Shown: one piece after another, positions 31,212 through 39,893 of the stretch
Position numbering within the stretch: the stretch's first letter is position 1
How the letters are laid out: every line of letters starts with the position of its first letter
Notes under the pieces: model-generated
The model's database searches: none
The model's input: the letters and a program-made list of their open reading frames with translations, nothing else
What the model was told of the DNA's origin: nothing
Made by a program: the position numbers and the translations under genes
Origin: Porphyromonas sp.
Lineage (GTDB): Bacteria > Bacteroidota > Bacteroidia > Bacteroidales > Porphyromonadaceae
DNA: 44,010 nt
Direction of reading: 5' to 3'
Assembly: GCA_030532365.1 (NCBI GenBank)
Contig: JAUNLH010000008.1
Location: 1-44,010, forward strand

Positions 31212-32921
31212 TTATAGCAGGTATGGGTCAGTCTTCCAGTCGATTACCGTAGACTGGTCTTTGACATTCGTATCACGACCCTCCTCAGGTAGCCCCTCGG
31301 CACTCTTGGGCATAGCTGGCTCGGTCGGATGATTCTTATCCGCATCCTTGCTCATCTCTGCTCTCCAGTCTTCATAACTGCCTGAGCCATTATAGCTAAG
31401 GTCTACCGAGCTGATATCGATACCTAGGGCTTCGGCCACCATCTCTCCATACTTGCGATCTGCCTGATAGCAGTGACGGATGTGGCGATGCTTAATTTGC
31501 AGCGTCGTGTCTTGCATGTCTCGAGCCGTATTTTCGGCAAGCACCAATTGCTGCTCAGGCGACATCGCTCTAAAGAGCATGCCTGGCTGAGTGAAATAAT
31601 CATTATCATCCTCTCTGTAGTCGTGTACGCCGACCTCTCCGCCCTGCTGCAAGGGCTCTATGTGCTCTGGGTGATCCGTCCAGCCGCCGTAGCTATTTGG
31701 TTCATAGTGTATTTCAGAACCTCTATTGCCATCTACACGCATTTGACCATCTCTATGGAATGAGTGAGGATGCTGTACACCTCGAGGCGAATTGACGGGG
31801 ATCTGGTGGTGATTTACGCCTAAGCGGTAGCGCTGAGCATCGCCATATGAGAAGAGACGACCCTGTAGCATTCGGTCAGGTGAAAACCCTAAGCCAGGAA
31901 CAATATTCATAGGATTGAATGCCGCCTGCTCTACATCCTGAAAATAATTTTCAGGGTTACGATTGAGCTCCATCATACCCACAGGGATCAGCGGATACTC
32001 CTCCTTAGGCCACACCTTAGTAAGGTCAAACGGATTGGTCTTGCTCCTGCGTGCCTGCTCCTCTGTCATGACCTGGATAAAGAGCTCCCAACGCGGGTAT
32101 TGTCCATTTTCGATGGCATTGTAGAGGTCTGCCTGATGGCTCTCACGATCCTTTGCAACCACCATCTCTGCCTCTTGATCTGTGAGGTTAAGGATCCCCT
32201 GCTGGCTGCGCAGGAAATACTTCACCCACACCCGCTCATTGTCGGCATTTATCATACTGTACGCGTGGCTACTAAATCCGTGCATATAGCGATATGACGA
32301 AGGGATACCGCGATCACTCATCACGATAGTAACTTGATGAAGTGCTTCAGGCAGAGACGTCCAGAAATCCCAGTTGGTGTTCTTGCTCCTCATATTGGTG
32401 CGAGGATCGCGCTTCACAGCATGGTTGAGGTCAATGAACTTCTTCGGATCACGGAAGAAGAATACCGGAGTATTGTTTCCTACTAAGTCCCAGTTTCCAT
32501 CTTCGGTATAAAACTTAAGCGCAAAGCCACGGATGTCTCTCTCTGCATCAGCTGCTCCGCGCTCACCTGCAACGGTAGAGAAACGAGCAAACATCTCGCA
32601 CTCATTACCCACTTTGTTAAATAGCTTGGCTTTTGTATAACGAGTAATATCGTGGGTAACAGTAAACTTTCCCCACGCACCAGATCCCTTGGCGTGCATA
32701 CGACGCTCTGGTATCACTTCCCTATCAAAGTGCGCCAACTTCTCAATTAGATACTGGTCTTGTATCATAGCGGCGCCTCTCACACCGGCAGTCTCAGTGT
32801 CCTGATTTGAATAGACAGGTGCTCCGGCAGCCGTACGCAGCTCTGGGTGCTCACTTACGTTTTGATTGCGGCTCGGTACTTTCTTCTCCAAGCCATTCTT
32901 TTTCATTGGGTCCATTTTCAT
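31212..32921 (-). CDS. katA: Monofunctional heme catalase with C-terminal extension
   Basis: Breaks down hydrogen peroxide to water and oxygen. A 569-residue protein whose core matches small-subunit (clade 3-like) catalases. The distal His76 is in [12 protein letters not shown], the distal Asn in DLVGNNTP (149-150) and the heme-ligand Tyr358 in [13 protein letters not shown]. All are intact. It is longer than the usual 480-500 residues: about 20 extra at the N-terminus and about 65 polar residues after the normal end (from about 505, rich in Asp, Glu, Lys and Pro, ending DPYLL). There is no signal peptide, so it is cytosolic. The gene is transcribed alone. Catalase is absent from P. gingivalis but present in several animal Porphyromonas species (general knowledge). 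Confidence 0.94.
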   Translation of the reverse strand: MKMDPMKKNGLEKKVPSRNQNVSEHPELRTAAGAPVYSNQDTETAGVRGAAMIQDQYLIEKLAHFDREVIPERRMHAKGSGAWGKFTVTHDITRYTKAKLFNKVGNECEMFARFSTVAGERGAADAERDIRGFALKFYTEDGNWDLVGNNTPVFFFRDPKKFIDLNHAVKRDPRTNMRSKNTNWDFWTSLPEALHQVTIVMSDRGIPSSYRYMHGFSSHAYSMINADNERVWVKYFLRSQQGILNLTDQEAEMVVAKDRESHQADLYNAIENGQYPRWELFIQVMTEEQARRSKTNPFDLTKVWPKEEYPLIPVGMMELNRNPENYFQDVEQAAFNPMNIVPGLGFSPDRMLQGRLFSYGDAQRYRLGVNHHQIPVNSPRGVQHPHSFHRDGQMRVDGNRGSEIHYEPNSYGGWTDHPEHIEPLQQGGEVGVHDYREDDNDYFTQPGMLFRAMSPEQQLVLAENTARDMQDTTLQIKHRHIRHCYQADRKYGEMVAEALGIDISSVDLSYNGSGSYEDWRAEMSKDADKNHPTEPAMPKSAEGLPEEGRDTNVKDQSTVIDWKTDPYLL

Positions 32922-33022
32922 TGATTCACTTTGTCTTAGATTACTAACTCATTTATTTCGGATAAATCCTGGAGTAAATATAACAATAAATCAAGACTAA
33001 TCGATCATAAAAAGGAGGCGGG

Positions 33023-35071
33023 CTACCACTTAGGAGTGATGGCGAGGAAGAGCTCGAAGTTGATGCCGGGCATCGGGCGGGAGAGCACCGAGAGGTACTC
33101 TTCGTCGAAGAGGTTGTTGACCGACAGCTTCACCTGCAGATCCATCGGTTTGAAGCGGAGTTGCCGCTCCAGTGCGACGTTATTCATGAAGTACTGGGGC
33201 AAACGTCCCGTCAGGGTGTACTCGTTGCTCGACATGGTGTAGCGCTCCGAGTACCAGACCCACTTGTAGAGCAAGGACCAGCTCCGCCATGAGAGCCTAC
33301 TGGTCAGTGCCGCAGAGTGCTCTGGCACGTATGGGAGTTGCTTGCCCACCGACTGATCCGCTGGAGTCATCTTCTCTCCCACATTGATCGAGGGAGTCCA
33401 TGAGTAGGAGCCATTGAGGTCGAGGAGCCACTCCGGAGCGATCTTCCAGGTGAGGTTGTTCTTTAGCTCGACCCCGTAGGCGTGAACACTCTTTACGTTG
33501 CGTGGCGAGAAAAAGCCCTTCGCCGTGGGCAACCAGATGATCCAGTCGTCGATGTAGGAGTCAAACCAGCTGGCACTGCCGGAGAGCCGGTAGCGCCCCC
33601 CCTTGCCTATCTCATAGCTCACCCCGATATCATAAGTGAAGCCCGACTCGTTCTTGAGGTCGGGGTTGCCCCCAGGCAGGAAGTAGAGGTCATTGAGCGA
33701 TGGGAAGCGGTGATTGCGTGAGATAGAAGCCTTTAGCAAGACATTACCCTGAGGATAGATCACACCATCGATAAAGAAAGCTGGGATCAAGGGAGCCCAG
33801 CGGTCACCCGACATCTCCTGACGCAACACAAGCGACATCCCAAGCCTCTTCGTCGGTTGCCACTTAGCAGAGAGGGCGCCCGACAGCTCGACACGCGCCT
33901 TATCGTAGCCGACCACTGCTTTGTTGCCATCCTGCCGGATGATGTCATTATCCTCACTGCGGACCATGTGCTGGTAGAGCGCCAGGTTGGTCGTAAAGAA
34001 CCACTTCGATGATGGGGTATACTCGCCTACAGCCTGACCGTAAAGGGTATTGATCCTGCTACGCGATCGGGTCATCACCCCCCACACCTCTTTAGAGAGT
34101 TGCCGTTGATAGTCATAAGCCATCCAAGTATGGATGTAGCCTGCCTTAGCACCCACCTTCCAGTCACTCCCGATCCTATCCCAAGAGAGGATCCCTCTAA
34201 AGGTGCGCTCTCGCTGTCTGTTTTCAAATGCCATCTCATCGCCATAGTCTGTCGTGAGCATGGGTAGCTCCCGGTCAGACTGGATGTACCAGGCATTGAG
34301 CCCCAGTCGATCTCCACGGAGGTTATTGTAGTAGACCTCTTGGAGCAGGTGTAGGTCTTTGAACGATGCTGAGCGATTGCGCTCCCTCGGGTGGTACTGC
34401 CCTATGATATTCTTCTCTTCGTCGTAGATGTTGACCTTCTTATCCCTATTGGTGTACTCGTAGTCATTGGGCGACGAGGAGTAGACCGCTCTTGTCGAGA
34501 AGCTCCAGCGCTCATTGCCATAGGTAAGGCGAAGAAACTCATCGAAGGTACTAAAGGAGCCAACTCCCTGCACATACTGCATGGCAAAGCCCTGATCATC
34601 CGTGGGCGCTGTGCCCAGCTCTACCAAGCCACCCAGTCCACCTCCTGTGGCATTGACAGAGGAGGTACCGTGCAAGAGCGCTGCCCGATCGATGAAATAA
34701 GAGGGGATGGTAGAGAAGTCGGTCATCCCAAGCATCGGGTTATTGATCCGCATGCCATTCCACGTCACTCGAGTGTGGCTGGGAGAGGTACCCCGAAAAG
34801 CCACTGTAGAGAGGGTCGCTCTGCCGTAGCTCTTAACGAAGACCGAGGAGTTAAAGGTCAGGATATCAGCCATCGAGAGGGCAACATTTTCCTTCAGTGC
34901 GAGCGAGTCAAACTGTGTCTTCTGCACCCCTATCTCCTTGAGCGGACGACGCCCCCACACCACCACCTCCTCGATATCCTGCTCCCTCTGCTGTGCGAGG
35001 GCGACAGAGGAGAGAGCGATAGAGAGAAGGATCAGAGTCCGTACTCTATGAGCGAGAAGTCGTAAGGTCAT
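33023..35071 (-). CDS. btuB: BtuB-type TonB-dependent outer-membrane vitamin B12 transporter
   Basis: Outer-membrane channel that takes up cobalamin using TonB energy. A 682-residue protein: signal peptide about 1-27 (ending VALAQ), plug domain about 35-150 with VVVWGRRP near the N-terminus, FRGTSPSHTRVTWNGMRINNP near 95-115 and GGGLGGLVELG near 145, then a 22-strand barrel ending in the aromatic residue Trp of ITPKW. ATG 35071 is chosen over 35098 because it starts the signal peptide, has GGAAG 10 bases upstream and follows the btuG stop by 7 bases. The riboswitch and btuG upstream support cobalamin as the substrate. Confidence 0.9.
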   Translation of the reverse strand: MTLRLLAHRVRTLILLSIALSSVALAQQREQDIEEVVVWGRRPLKEIGVQKTQFDSLALKENVALSMADILTFNSSVFVKSYGRATLSTVAFRGTSPSHTRVTWNGMRINNPMLGMTDFSTIPSYFIDRAALLHGTSSVNATGGGLGGLVELGTAPTDDQGFAMQYVQGVGSFSTFDEFLRLTYGNERWSFSTRAVYSSSPNDYEYTNRDKKVNIYDEEKNIIGQYHPRERNRSASFKDLHLLQEVYYNNLRGDRLGLNAWYIQSDRELPMLTTDYGDEMAFENRQRERTFRGILSWDRIGSDWKVGAKAGYIHTWMAYDYQRQLSKEVWGVMTRSRSRINTLYGQAVGEYTPSSKWFFTTNLALYQHMVRSEDNDIIRQDGNKAVVGYDKARVELSGALSAKWQPTKRLGMSLVLRQEMSGDRWAPLIPAFFIDGVIYPQGNVLLKASISRNHRFPSLNDLYFLPGGNPDLKNESGFTYDIGVSYEIGKGGRYRLSGSASWFDSYIDDWIIWLPTAKGFFSPRNVKSVHAYGVELKNNLTWKIAPEWLLDLNGSYSWTPSINVGEKMTPADQSVGKQLPYVPEHSAALTSRLSWRSWSLLYKWVWYSERYTMSSNEYTLTGRLPQYFMNNVALERQLRFKPMDLQVKLSVNNLFDEEYLSVLSRPMPGINFELFLAITPKW

Positions 35072-35078
35072 GGCATCA

Positions 35079-36152
35079 TCACTTCCAACAAAAAGCACCC
35101 GGGATCACTCCCACGTAAAAGTCATCTATCAGCTCCCCCTCAGCGGAGAAGCGATAGACCTTGCCTCTCTGCATGTAGTCAATAGCGTCCGCCACATACA
35201 CCTCGCCATTGGTAGGGTCGACCGTCAGACCGTGAAAGAGCGTCTCACGGTAGGCTAGGAAAGGGCGCACCGGCACACGACTTGCAGTCACCTCCATGCT
35301 CCAGACGTCATCATTGATCCAGAAGATCCGGTCTCCCGCCCCATTGATACGCACTTTAGAGGTGGTCTCGCCCTGTTTAAGCCGAAATTGCTGCTCAATC
35401 TCAAAGGTCTCAGCATCAATACGAAAGAGCGACGGTGCCTCATATCCATAGGGACTTTGTTCGTAGCCCCCATCGGTGAGGGTCCAAAGCTTCTGGTACT
35501 TATCCATCACCAGAGAGGTGGGCTGAATGCCAACCACCAGCTCATCCACCACCACATCGCGCTCTGTATCTATCTTGATGATCCGATTTTGGTAGCTCCA
35601 GCAGTTGCAGTAGACATACTTACCGTACGCCACCATCTCCTCGGTAGAGCCGGTGCCCAGAGCCATCTCCGGTACCTCGATCTGCCCAATCACCTCATAT
35701 CGCTTAGGATTGACAACGAAGATACGATTGTCCCACAGCTGTGTCACATACGCCTTCTCATCGCTCACGAAGTGGATGTACCTCGGAGAGGGGAGCCCCT
35801 CGATCCGCCCCACTTCCTTGAAGGTCTGCAGATCAATAGCAAAGACCACGTGCGAGTTATTGACCACCACCCAGCCCTTGCCGTCATGGATCGTCATCGA
35901 GTGCGCTACGTCGCCCAGCTTCATGCCATTGGCACGCAAGAAGACCTCCTGCTCCACCTCCTTGGTCTGAGGGTTGTAGTAACTGAGCGTGGCGTTGCCG
36001 TATTGGAAGTTACCCTCATTCGCAATGAAGAGCCCAGCCCCCGACGCTTCAAACTTCTCCTCCTCCAGACCATAGTTCCACTCCATACAGGAGGAGAGCC
36101 CCACCACAAGGGCGAGGAGAGCAAGACCGATGAAGAGATCTCTCAGGCGCAT
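35079..36152 (-). CDS. btuG: BtuG-type surface cobalamin-binding lipoprotein
   Basis: A 357-residue lipoprotein with a short signal ending at the lipobox GLSSC (Cys at about 22), followed by a seven-bladed beta-propeller of the DUF5074/YncE type. Repeating blade cores such as GLFIANEGNFQYG, AYVTQLWDNRIFVV, GKYVYCNCWSYQNRIIKID and EVYVADAIDYMQRGKVYRF are visible, and the protein ends with a GVIPGAFCWK strand that closes the last blade. BtuG of Bacteroides thetaiotaomicron captures B12 with extreme affinity on the cell surface and caps BtuB. ATG 36152 is preferred; a GTG at 36170 overlaps the upstream stop and could also serve. Confidence 0.88.
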   Translation of the reverse strand: MRLRDLFIGLALLALVVGLSSCMEWNYGLEEEKFEASGAGLFIANEGNFQYGNATLSYYNPQTKEVEQEVFLRANGMKLGDVAHSMTIHDGKGWVVVNNSHVVFAIDLQTFKEVGRIEGLPSPRYIHFVSDEKAYVTQLWDNRIFVVNPKRYEVIGQIEVPEMALGTGSTEEMVAYGKYVYCNCWSYQNRIIKIDTERDVVVDELVVGIQPTSLVMDKYQKLWTLTDGGYEQSPYGYEAPSLFRIDAETFEIEQQFRLKQGETTSKVRINGAGDRIFWINDDVWSMEVTASRVPVRPFLAYRETLFHGLTVDPTNGEVYVADAIDYMQRGKVYRFSAEGELIDDFYVGVIPGAFCWK

Positions 36153-36169
36153 ACCTCTGTAGGTAATCA

Positions 36170-37933
36170 CTATCTATTATTCAAATCCAAGAAACCAAAG
36201 ACCTCAGTAGAGAGCTCCCCGACATCACCATCCGCCTTGCTATTGACCCCGGTCTGAACCTTGATGAAGTCGATATGAGTCAGATTGGCAGGGGAGCCGT
36301 CCATATTGACGGCATCAGAGATCTTGAAGCGGTTAGCTACAGGATCGGCATTTTCATTACCCCTACTCGGCAGGTCATCACCGTAGTTATCGACATAGCC
36401 CCAGCCAAAGGGGAGGTTTTTCCACACACCATCAGCGGTATCATAGATGGTACGTGCCTCTAGGCGGGTACCGTAGAGGGTATAGCTCTCCTCGGGCATC
36501 CAGAGCGGATAGTAGGCATGTTGCCCGACGGTTCGATCGATGGTACCGCGCGCGCCCTTATTGTCTACCCAAGGCGTAGGCATACCTGGAGCCACCCGAT
36601 GATAGGTCACTGCATAGTCCTGGAGCGTCTGGTCGCCGTCATACTCAGAGCCTCTCAGCTGGTACCACTCATCATCAGGGAGGGCATTGCCATTGACATC
36701 CTGCATCACCCATACGATACCCGGCTCGCTAGAGCTATCAAAGGCATTGCCCTCGATAGAGAAGTCATAGCCACCCTTATTCTCAATGCTGTGGTCAAAG
36801 CCAACCACAATGTAGCCGCCCCACCCTCCGAGAGAGACATAGCTATTTGCTTCGAGTCGAGCCTCAGCATAGGCACAGGCAGCTTCGTGCGTGCGCTCAC
36901 CTCTAAAGCCCGAGAGTATGTTATTGACATACTGCCCCGGTGCGGGGAGGTATTCATATACCTTTGTACTGTGGCGAGAGCTCCCCTCCTTAAAGTCGCG
37001 CTTCGGTGCCGCTTCTATGCAGACCACAGGTAGCTCTAAGACGACTTCTTGGCTGCCTGTCTCGCTGATATTGCGTGTTAGTGCTCGAGAGGGGGCTTCG
37101 TACCTAGCGGTGAGGGAGAGGGTATACTCGCCCACCTCCTCTGGAGTAAAGTCGAAGGTCAGCCCATTGGCTCCGGAAACCTCCTTGCCATCGACAGACC
37201 ACTGATAGGTCAGTTCCTCACCGGCAGAAGCATAAGCACGGACAAAGAGCGTCCGACCGATCGCTACATATTTGGTCTGATCGTCGTGGAAATAAAGTGA
37301 GGAGGGGATAACAACCGAGATGGGGAGCTCTTCCAGCACTTCGATCACGACGGTCTTCTCACTCTTACCATCTTCATTCTCCACCACAAGCGTTACTTCA
37401 TAGGTGCCGACTGCAGTCTCCTTGAAAAGCAGCTTCCTGCCCTCGCCTCTTTTCTCCCCGTTGATCAGCCAGAGGAAGGTCGCCCCCTCATCATTTTGCA
37501 CATCGGGTGAGAGGGTGTACTCACGCCCAGCGACGACAGAGGGCGGTACCACAAGGGAGATCGCAGGGGGTGCCAGGTCGACCACCTCCACACGTACCTC
37601 CTCCTCGGCGTACTTCTCATTCGCCACGACCCGCAAGGTCACATAGTAAGTCCCAGGCTCCTCAAAGAGATACCTCAGCTCCGGTTGCTCCGAGATGGTC
37701 GTCCCCTCATAGAGCCACTTATATAGAGCGTGCTCCACATTTTTATAGGTCGGAGAGATCACCACCTCCTTGCCCATCTTCACCACATAGACACCATCAT
37801 CACTGTCAAGCTCTATGGTGGGGGCAGGAGTGATCTCCTTGACTATTTCGTTATTTCTGTTACAGGAAAAGAATAGAAGTGCTACTGATAAATACAGCAT
37901 CCAGCTCCTAAAAATCCTCCGGCTATCCTTCAT
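36170..37933 (-). CDS. PKD-like domain surface lipoprotein of the B12 operon
   Basis: First structural gene after the cobalamin riboswitch. The 587-residue protein has a lipoprotein signal (lipobox LFFSC at about 20-24) and three PKD/Ig-like repeats of about 85-100 residues. These carry signatures such as YKWLYEGTTISEQPELRYLFEEPGTYYVTL (first, described to locate it), ATFLWLINGEKRGEG (second) and LTYQWSVDGKEVSG (third). A distinct C-terminal domain of about 260 residues follows, with GGWGGYIVVGFDHSIEN, DEWYQLRGSEY and WGYVDNYGDDLP. It is probably anchored on the surface and helps capture or release cobalamin with BtuG/BtuB, but this is inferred from operon position. ATG 37933 is chosen over in-frame starts at 37948 and 37981. 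Confidence 0.8.
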   Translation of the reverse strand: MKDSRRIFRSWMLYLSVALLFFSCNRNNEIVKEITPAPTIELDSDDGVYVVKMGKEVVISPTYKNVEHALYKWLYEGTTISEQPELRYLFEEPGTYYVTLRVVANEKYAEEEVRVEVVDLAPPAISLVVPPSVVAGREYTLSPDVQNDEGATFLWLINGEKRGEGRKLLFKETAVGTYEVTLVVENEDGKSEKTVVIEVLEELPISVVIPSSLYFHDDQTKYVAIGRTLFVRAYASAGEELTYQWSVDGKEVSGANGLTFDFTPEEVGEYTLSLTARYEAPSRALTRNISETGSQEVVLELPVVCIEAAPKRDFKEGSSRHSTKVYEYLPAPGQYVNNILSGFRGERTHEAACAYAEARLEANSYVSLGGWGGYIVVGFDHSIENKGGYDFSIEGNAFDSSSEPGIVWVMQDVNGNALPDDEWYQLRGSEYDGDQTLQDYAVTYHRVAPGMPTPWVDNKGARGTIDRTVGQHAYYPLWMPEESYTLYGTRLEARTIYDTADGVWKNLPFGWGYVDNYGDDLPSRGNENADPVANRFKISDAVNMDGSPANLTHIDFIKVQTGVNSKADGDVGELSTEVFGFLDLNNR

Positions 37934-38104
37934 CTCGCTCAGTCTCATACACATACAAAAAAGTTGAGACGAGGGTCGCATCCAACGGGGATCAGAGAGT
38001 GCCCAGAGATGTCATCAGGGATAGCGAAGAGCAAAGCGTCCTAGTCGCAGTATCATCAGACCGAACAACACAACCTCCAATACCCGTGGCGGTTACCTCA
38101 TCAA

Positions 38105-38262
38105 GTCGTAGCAGGTCTTCTGACTCATCCCGGCTCCTCACGCCTTCCCGGTGATACACCAGTGGCAGGTTGTAAGAAGCCTACAACGGGATTTACAGCA
38201 GCAGGTACTGTCCCGGATTTGCACCGGATTCCCTTTTAATCTCCCAAAGGAAAAACTACAAC
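38105..38262 (-). promoter_or_regulatory. Cobalamin (adenosylcobalamin) riboswitch
   Basis: On the minus strand the conserved elements appear in order. They are GGTGCAAATCCGGGACAGT, the CTGTAAATCCC segment, GCCACTGG, CCGGGAAGGC and the B12 box AGTCAGAAGACCTGC. The closing P1 stem is GTTGTAG (38262-38256) with CTACGAC (38111-38105). It controls the three-gene B12 uptake operon, repressing it when cobalamin is plentiful. About 120-170 bases separate it from the first start codon. Confidence 0.95.
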
Positions 38263-38266
38263 ACAC

Positions 38267-38274
38267 CAAAGGTA
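38267..38274 (-). promoter_or_regulatory. -7 promoter element of the B12 operon
   Basis: TACCTTTG on the minus strand ends 4 bases before the first P1 base of the cobalamin riboswitch, so transcription would start almost exactly at the aptamer's 5' end. No consensus upstream TTTG is seen. Confidence 0.55.
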
Positions 38275-38309
38275 CTCATTTCTACGCTCATGGTGGGAAA
38301 TAGTTGGAG

Positions 38310-38500
38310 TTTAACATTTCCCAACCCATATCTCACCACAACTCCGACGCAGGTCGGACGTCGCACCTTCCCGACCTCGCCACTACAAAAAATCGGAGAT
38401 CGGAACCTCGGAAAATTTTAGTTGGGAACTTCGAGTTTTCTAAGTTCCCAACTTCGACACATCTAAGTTCGGAACTTAGATTTTTTAAGTTCGGAGGTCA
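38310..38500 (+). repeat. Dispersed palindrome repeat, copy E
   Basis: Starts TTTAACATTTC and ends in AAGTTCGGAGGTC. The core palindromes AGTTGGGAACTT (38420), AAGTTCCCAACTT (38442) and AAGTTCGGAACTT (38465) have exactly the spacing of copy B, offset by 25,500 bases with no insertion or deletion across the core. It shares GATCGGAACCTCGG and AACTTAGATTTTTTAAGTTC with copy B. It lies between the divergent B12 operon and the mannose-1-phosphate guanylyltransferase gene. The remainder of that gap (38501-38700) shows only a small hairpin (ATCTTATT/AATAAGAT, 38610-38635). Confidence 0.85.
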
Positions 38501-38708
38501 AAATTGCACATCATCAAAACCTGCATCCAGAGCGGATCCTTAAGAGAGGCACCCTACCCCCAACAAAATGAGCCCCAAGAGACGCCCAACATTTTCTCTG
38601 CTCTCACTTATCTTATTGTTTGTTGATAATAAGATGATTAACACTATTTGAATGCACCACCGACAGACAACCATCGCAAAGGGTAGGCAGATCTTGGGTA
38701 CAAATTTG

Positions 38709-38716
38709 TATCTTTG
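38709..38716 (+). promoter_or_regulatory. -7 promoter element for the guanylyltransferase operon
   Basis: TATCTTTG matches TAnnTTTG and lies 37 bases before the ATG at 38754. No well-spaced upstream TTTG is present. Confidence 0.5.
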
Positions 38717-38753
38717 TCTTACTTAGAAGACCTAATGACTATCTGTGAGCGAT

Positions 38754-39893
38754 ATGACAGAAGAAAAGAGCAACGAGAAGTCACACTGCATGAGCCACTA
38801 CTATTGCGTCATTTTAGCGGGGGGTGTCGGGAGACGTTTCTGGCCGTACAGTAGGCGTAAGTTTCCAAAACAATTCATTGACTTCCTTGGTACAGGTGAG
38901 AGTCTGCTGCAAACGACCTATAGGCGGTTCCGAGCCTACTTCGACCCAGAGCAGATCTTCGTCGTCACCAACGAAGAATACAAAAGCATAGCATACCAAC
39001 AACTACCGGAGCTACCGGTGAGCAACATACTACTTGAGGCAAGGCGTCGCAATACCACTTGCGCCATCGCCTACGCCACAGGGCACATCACTGCCAGAGA
39101 TCCTGAGGCAGTGCTCCTGATCTCGCCATCGGATCACTTGATCCTAAAGGAGCAACAATTTATACACCACATAGAGCAAGCACTCGAGCGTGCCCACGAG
39201 ACCGACCGGATCATCACACTAGGCATCAAGCCCACTTACCCGGAGACCAACTACGGATACATCCAAGCCATTGATCCAGAGGATCATAACAACCAGCTGC
39301 AGGTGGGTAAGATCTATCCAGTGAAGACCTTTACGGAGAAGCCCAATAAGCACATGTCGAAAGTACTGGTGGATAGCGGTGAGTTTTACTGGAACTCCGG
39401 TATTTTTGTCTCCAAAGGCAGGGTGATCCTCGATGAGCTAAAGCAGCACATCACAGAGCTTTATGAGCGCCTCTTTACCAATCAAGAAGTATGGGGCACC
39501 CCAGAGGAGGCTGCCCACGTGGCGGAGGTCTACCCCTACTGCCCCAATATCTCCTTTGACTACGCTGTGATGGAGCAGCTGGAGGAGGCGGAGATGGTGC
39601 TCTGCGACCTTGGATGGACCGACCTCGGCTCTTGGAGTGCAATCTATGCGCTAGCTGAGAAGGATGAGGAGCGCAATGCAACTCTCGGCGCCACTCAGGT
39701 ACTGCTCAACGACAGCAGCAACAACCTTGTGATGTCGACCGACCCCGAGTCGCTCGTAGTCCTGCAAGGGGTCGAAGACCTCATTGTGGTGCAAAACAAG
39801 GGGGTACTACTGGTATGCCGTCGTGGCGAGGAGCTGAAGCTAAAGCAGGTAGTACCTGATGCACAAGGACTTGCCGATAAGTTTGTAGATTGA
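38754..39893 (+). CDS. Mannose-1-phosphate guanylyltransferase
   Basis: Makes GDP-mannose from GTP and mannose 1-phosphate, supplying mannose or fucose for surface glycans. A 379-residue nucleotidyltransferase with the signature VILAGGVGRRFWPYSR followed by KFPKQF (near residues 20-42), SPSDHL near 125, and the FTEKPNKHMS product-binding motif near 200. It has no C-terminal isomerase domain, so it is the monofunctional short type. The first ATG, 38754, is used; a second at 38790 just before the signature is also possible. The stop overlaps the radC start (TGATG), so the two are translated together. Confidence 0.92.
   Translation: MTEEKSNEKSHCMSHYYCVILAGGVGRRFWPYSRRKFPKQFIDFLGTGESLLQTTYRRFRAYFDPEQIFVVTNEEYKSIAYQQLPELPVSNILLEARRRNTTCAIAYATGHITARDPEAVLLISPSDHLILKEQQFIHHIEQALERAHETDRIITLGIKPTYPETNYGYIQAIDPEDHNNQLQVGKIYPVKTFTEKPNKHMSKVLVDSGEFYWNSGIFVSKGRVILDELKQHITELYERLFTNQEVWGTPEEAAHVAEVYPYCPNISFDYAVMEQLEEAEMVLCDLGWTDLGSWSAIYALAEKDEERNATLGATQVLLNDSSNNLVMSTDPESLVVLQGVEDLIVVQNKGVLLVCRRGEELKLKQVVPDAQGLADKFVD

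Noticed and set aside
35388..36257. 289-codon frame antisense to btuG
   Set aside because: It is fully overlapped by btuG, which has a lipobox and propeller repeats.
38304..38543. 79-codon frame within repeat copy E
   Set aside because: It translates the repeat sequence itself; the copy B equivalent (12864-13106) gives a similar artefact that is not conserved as protein.
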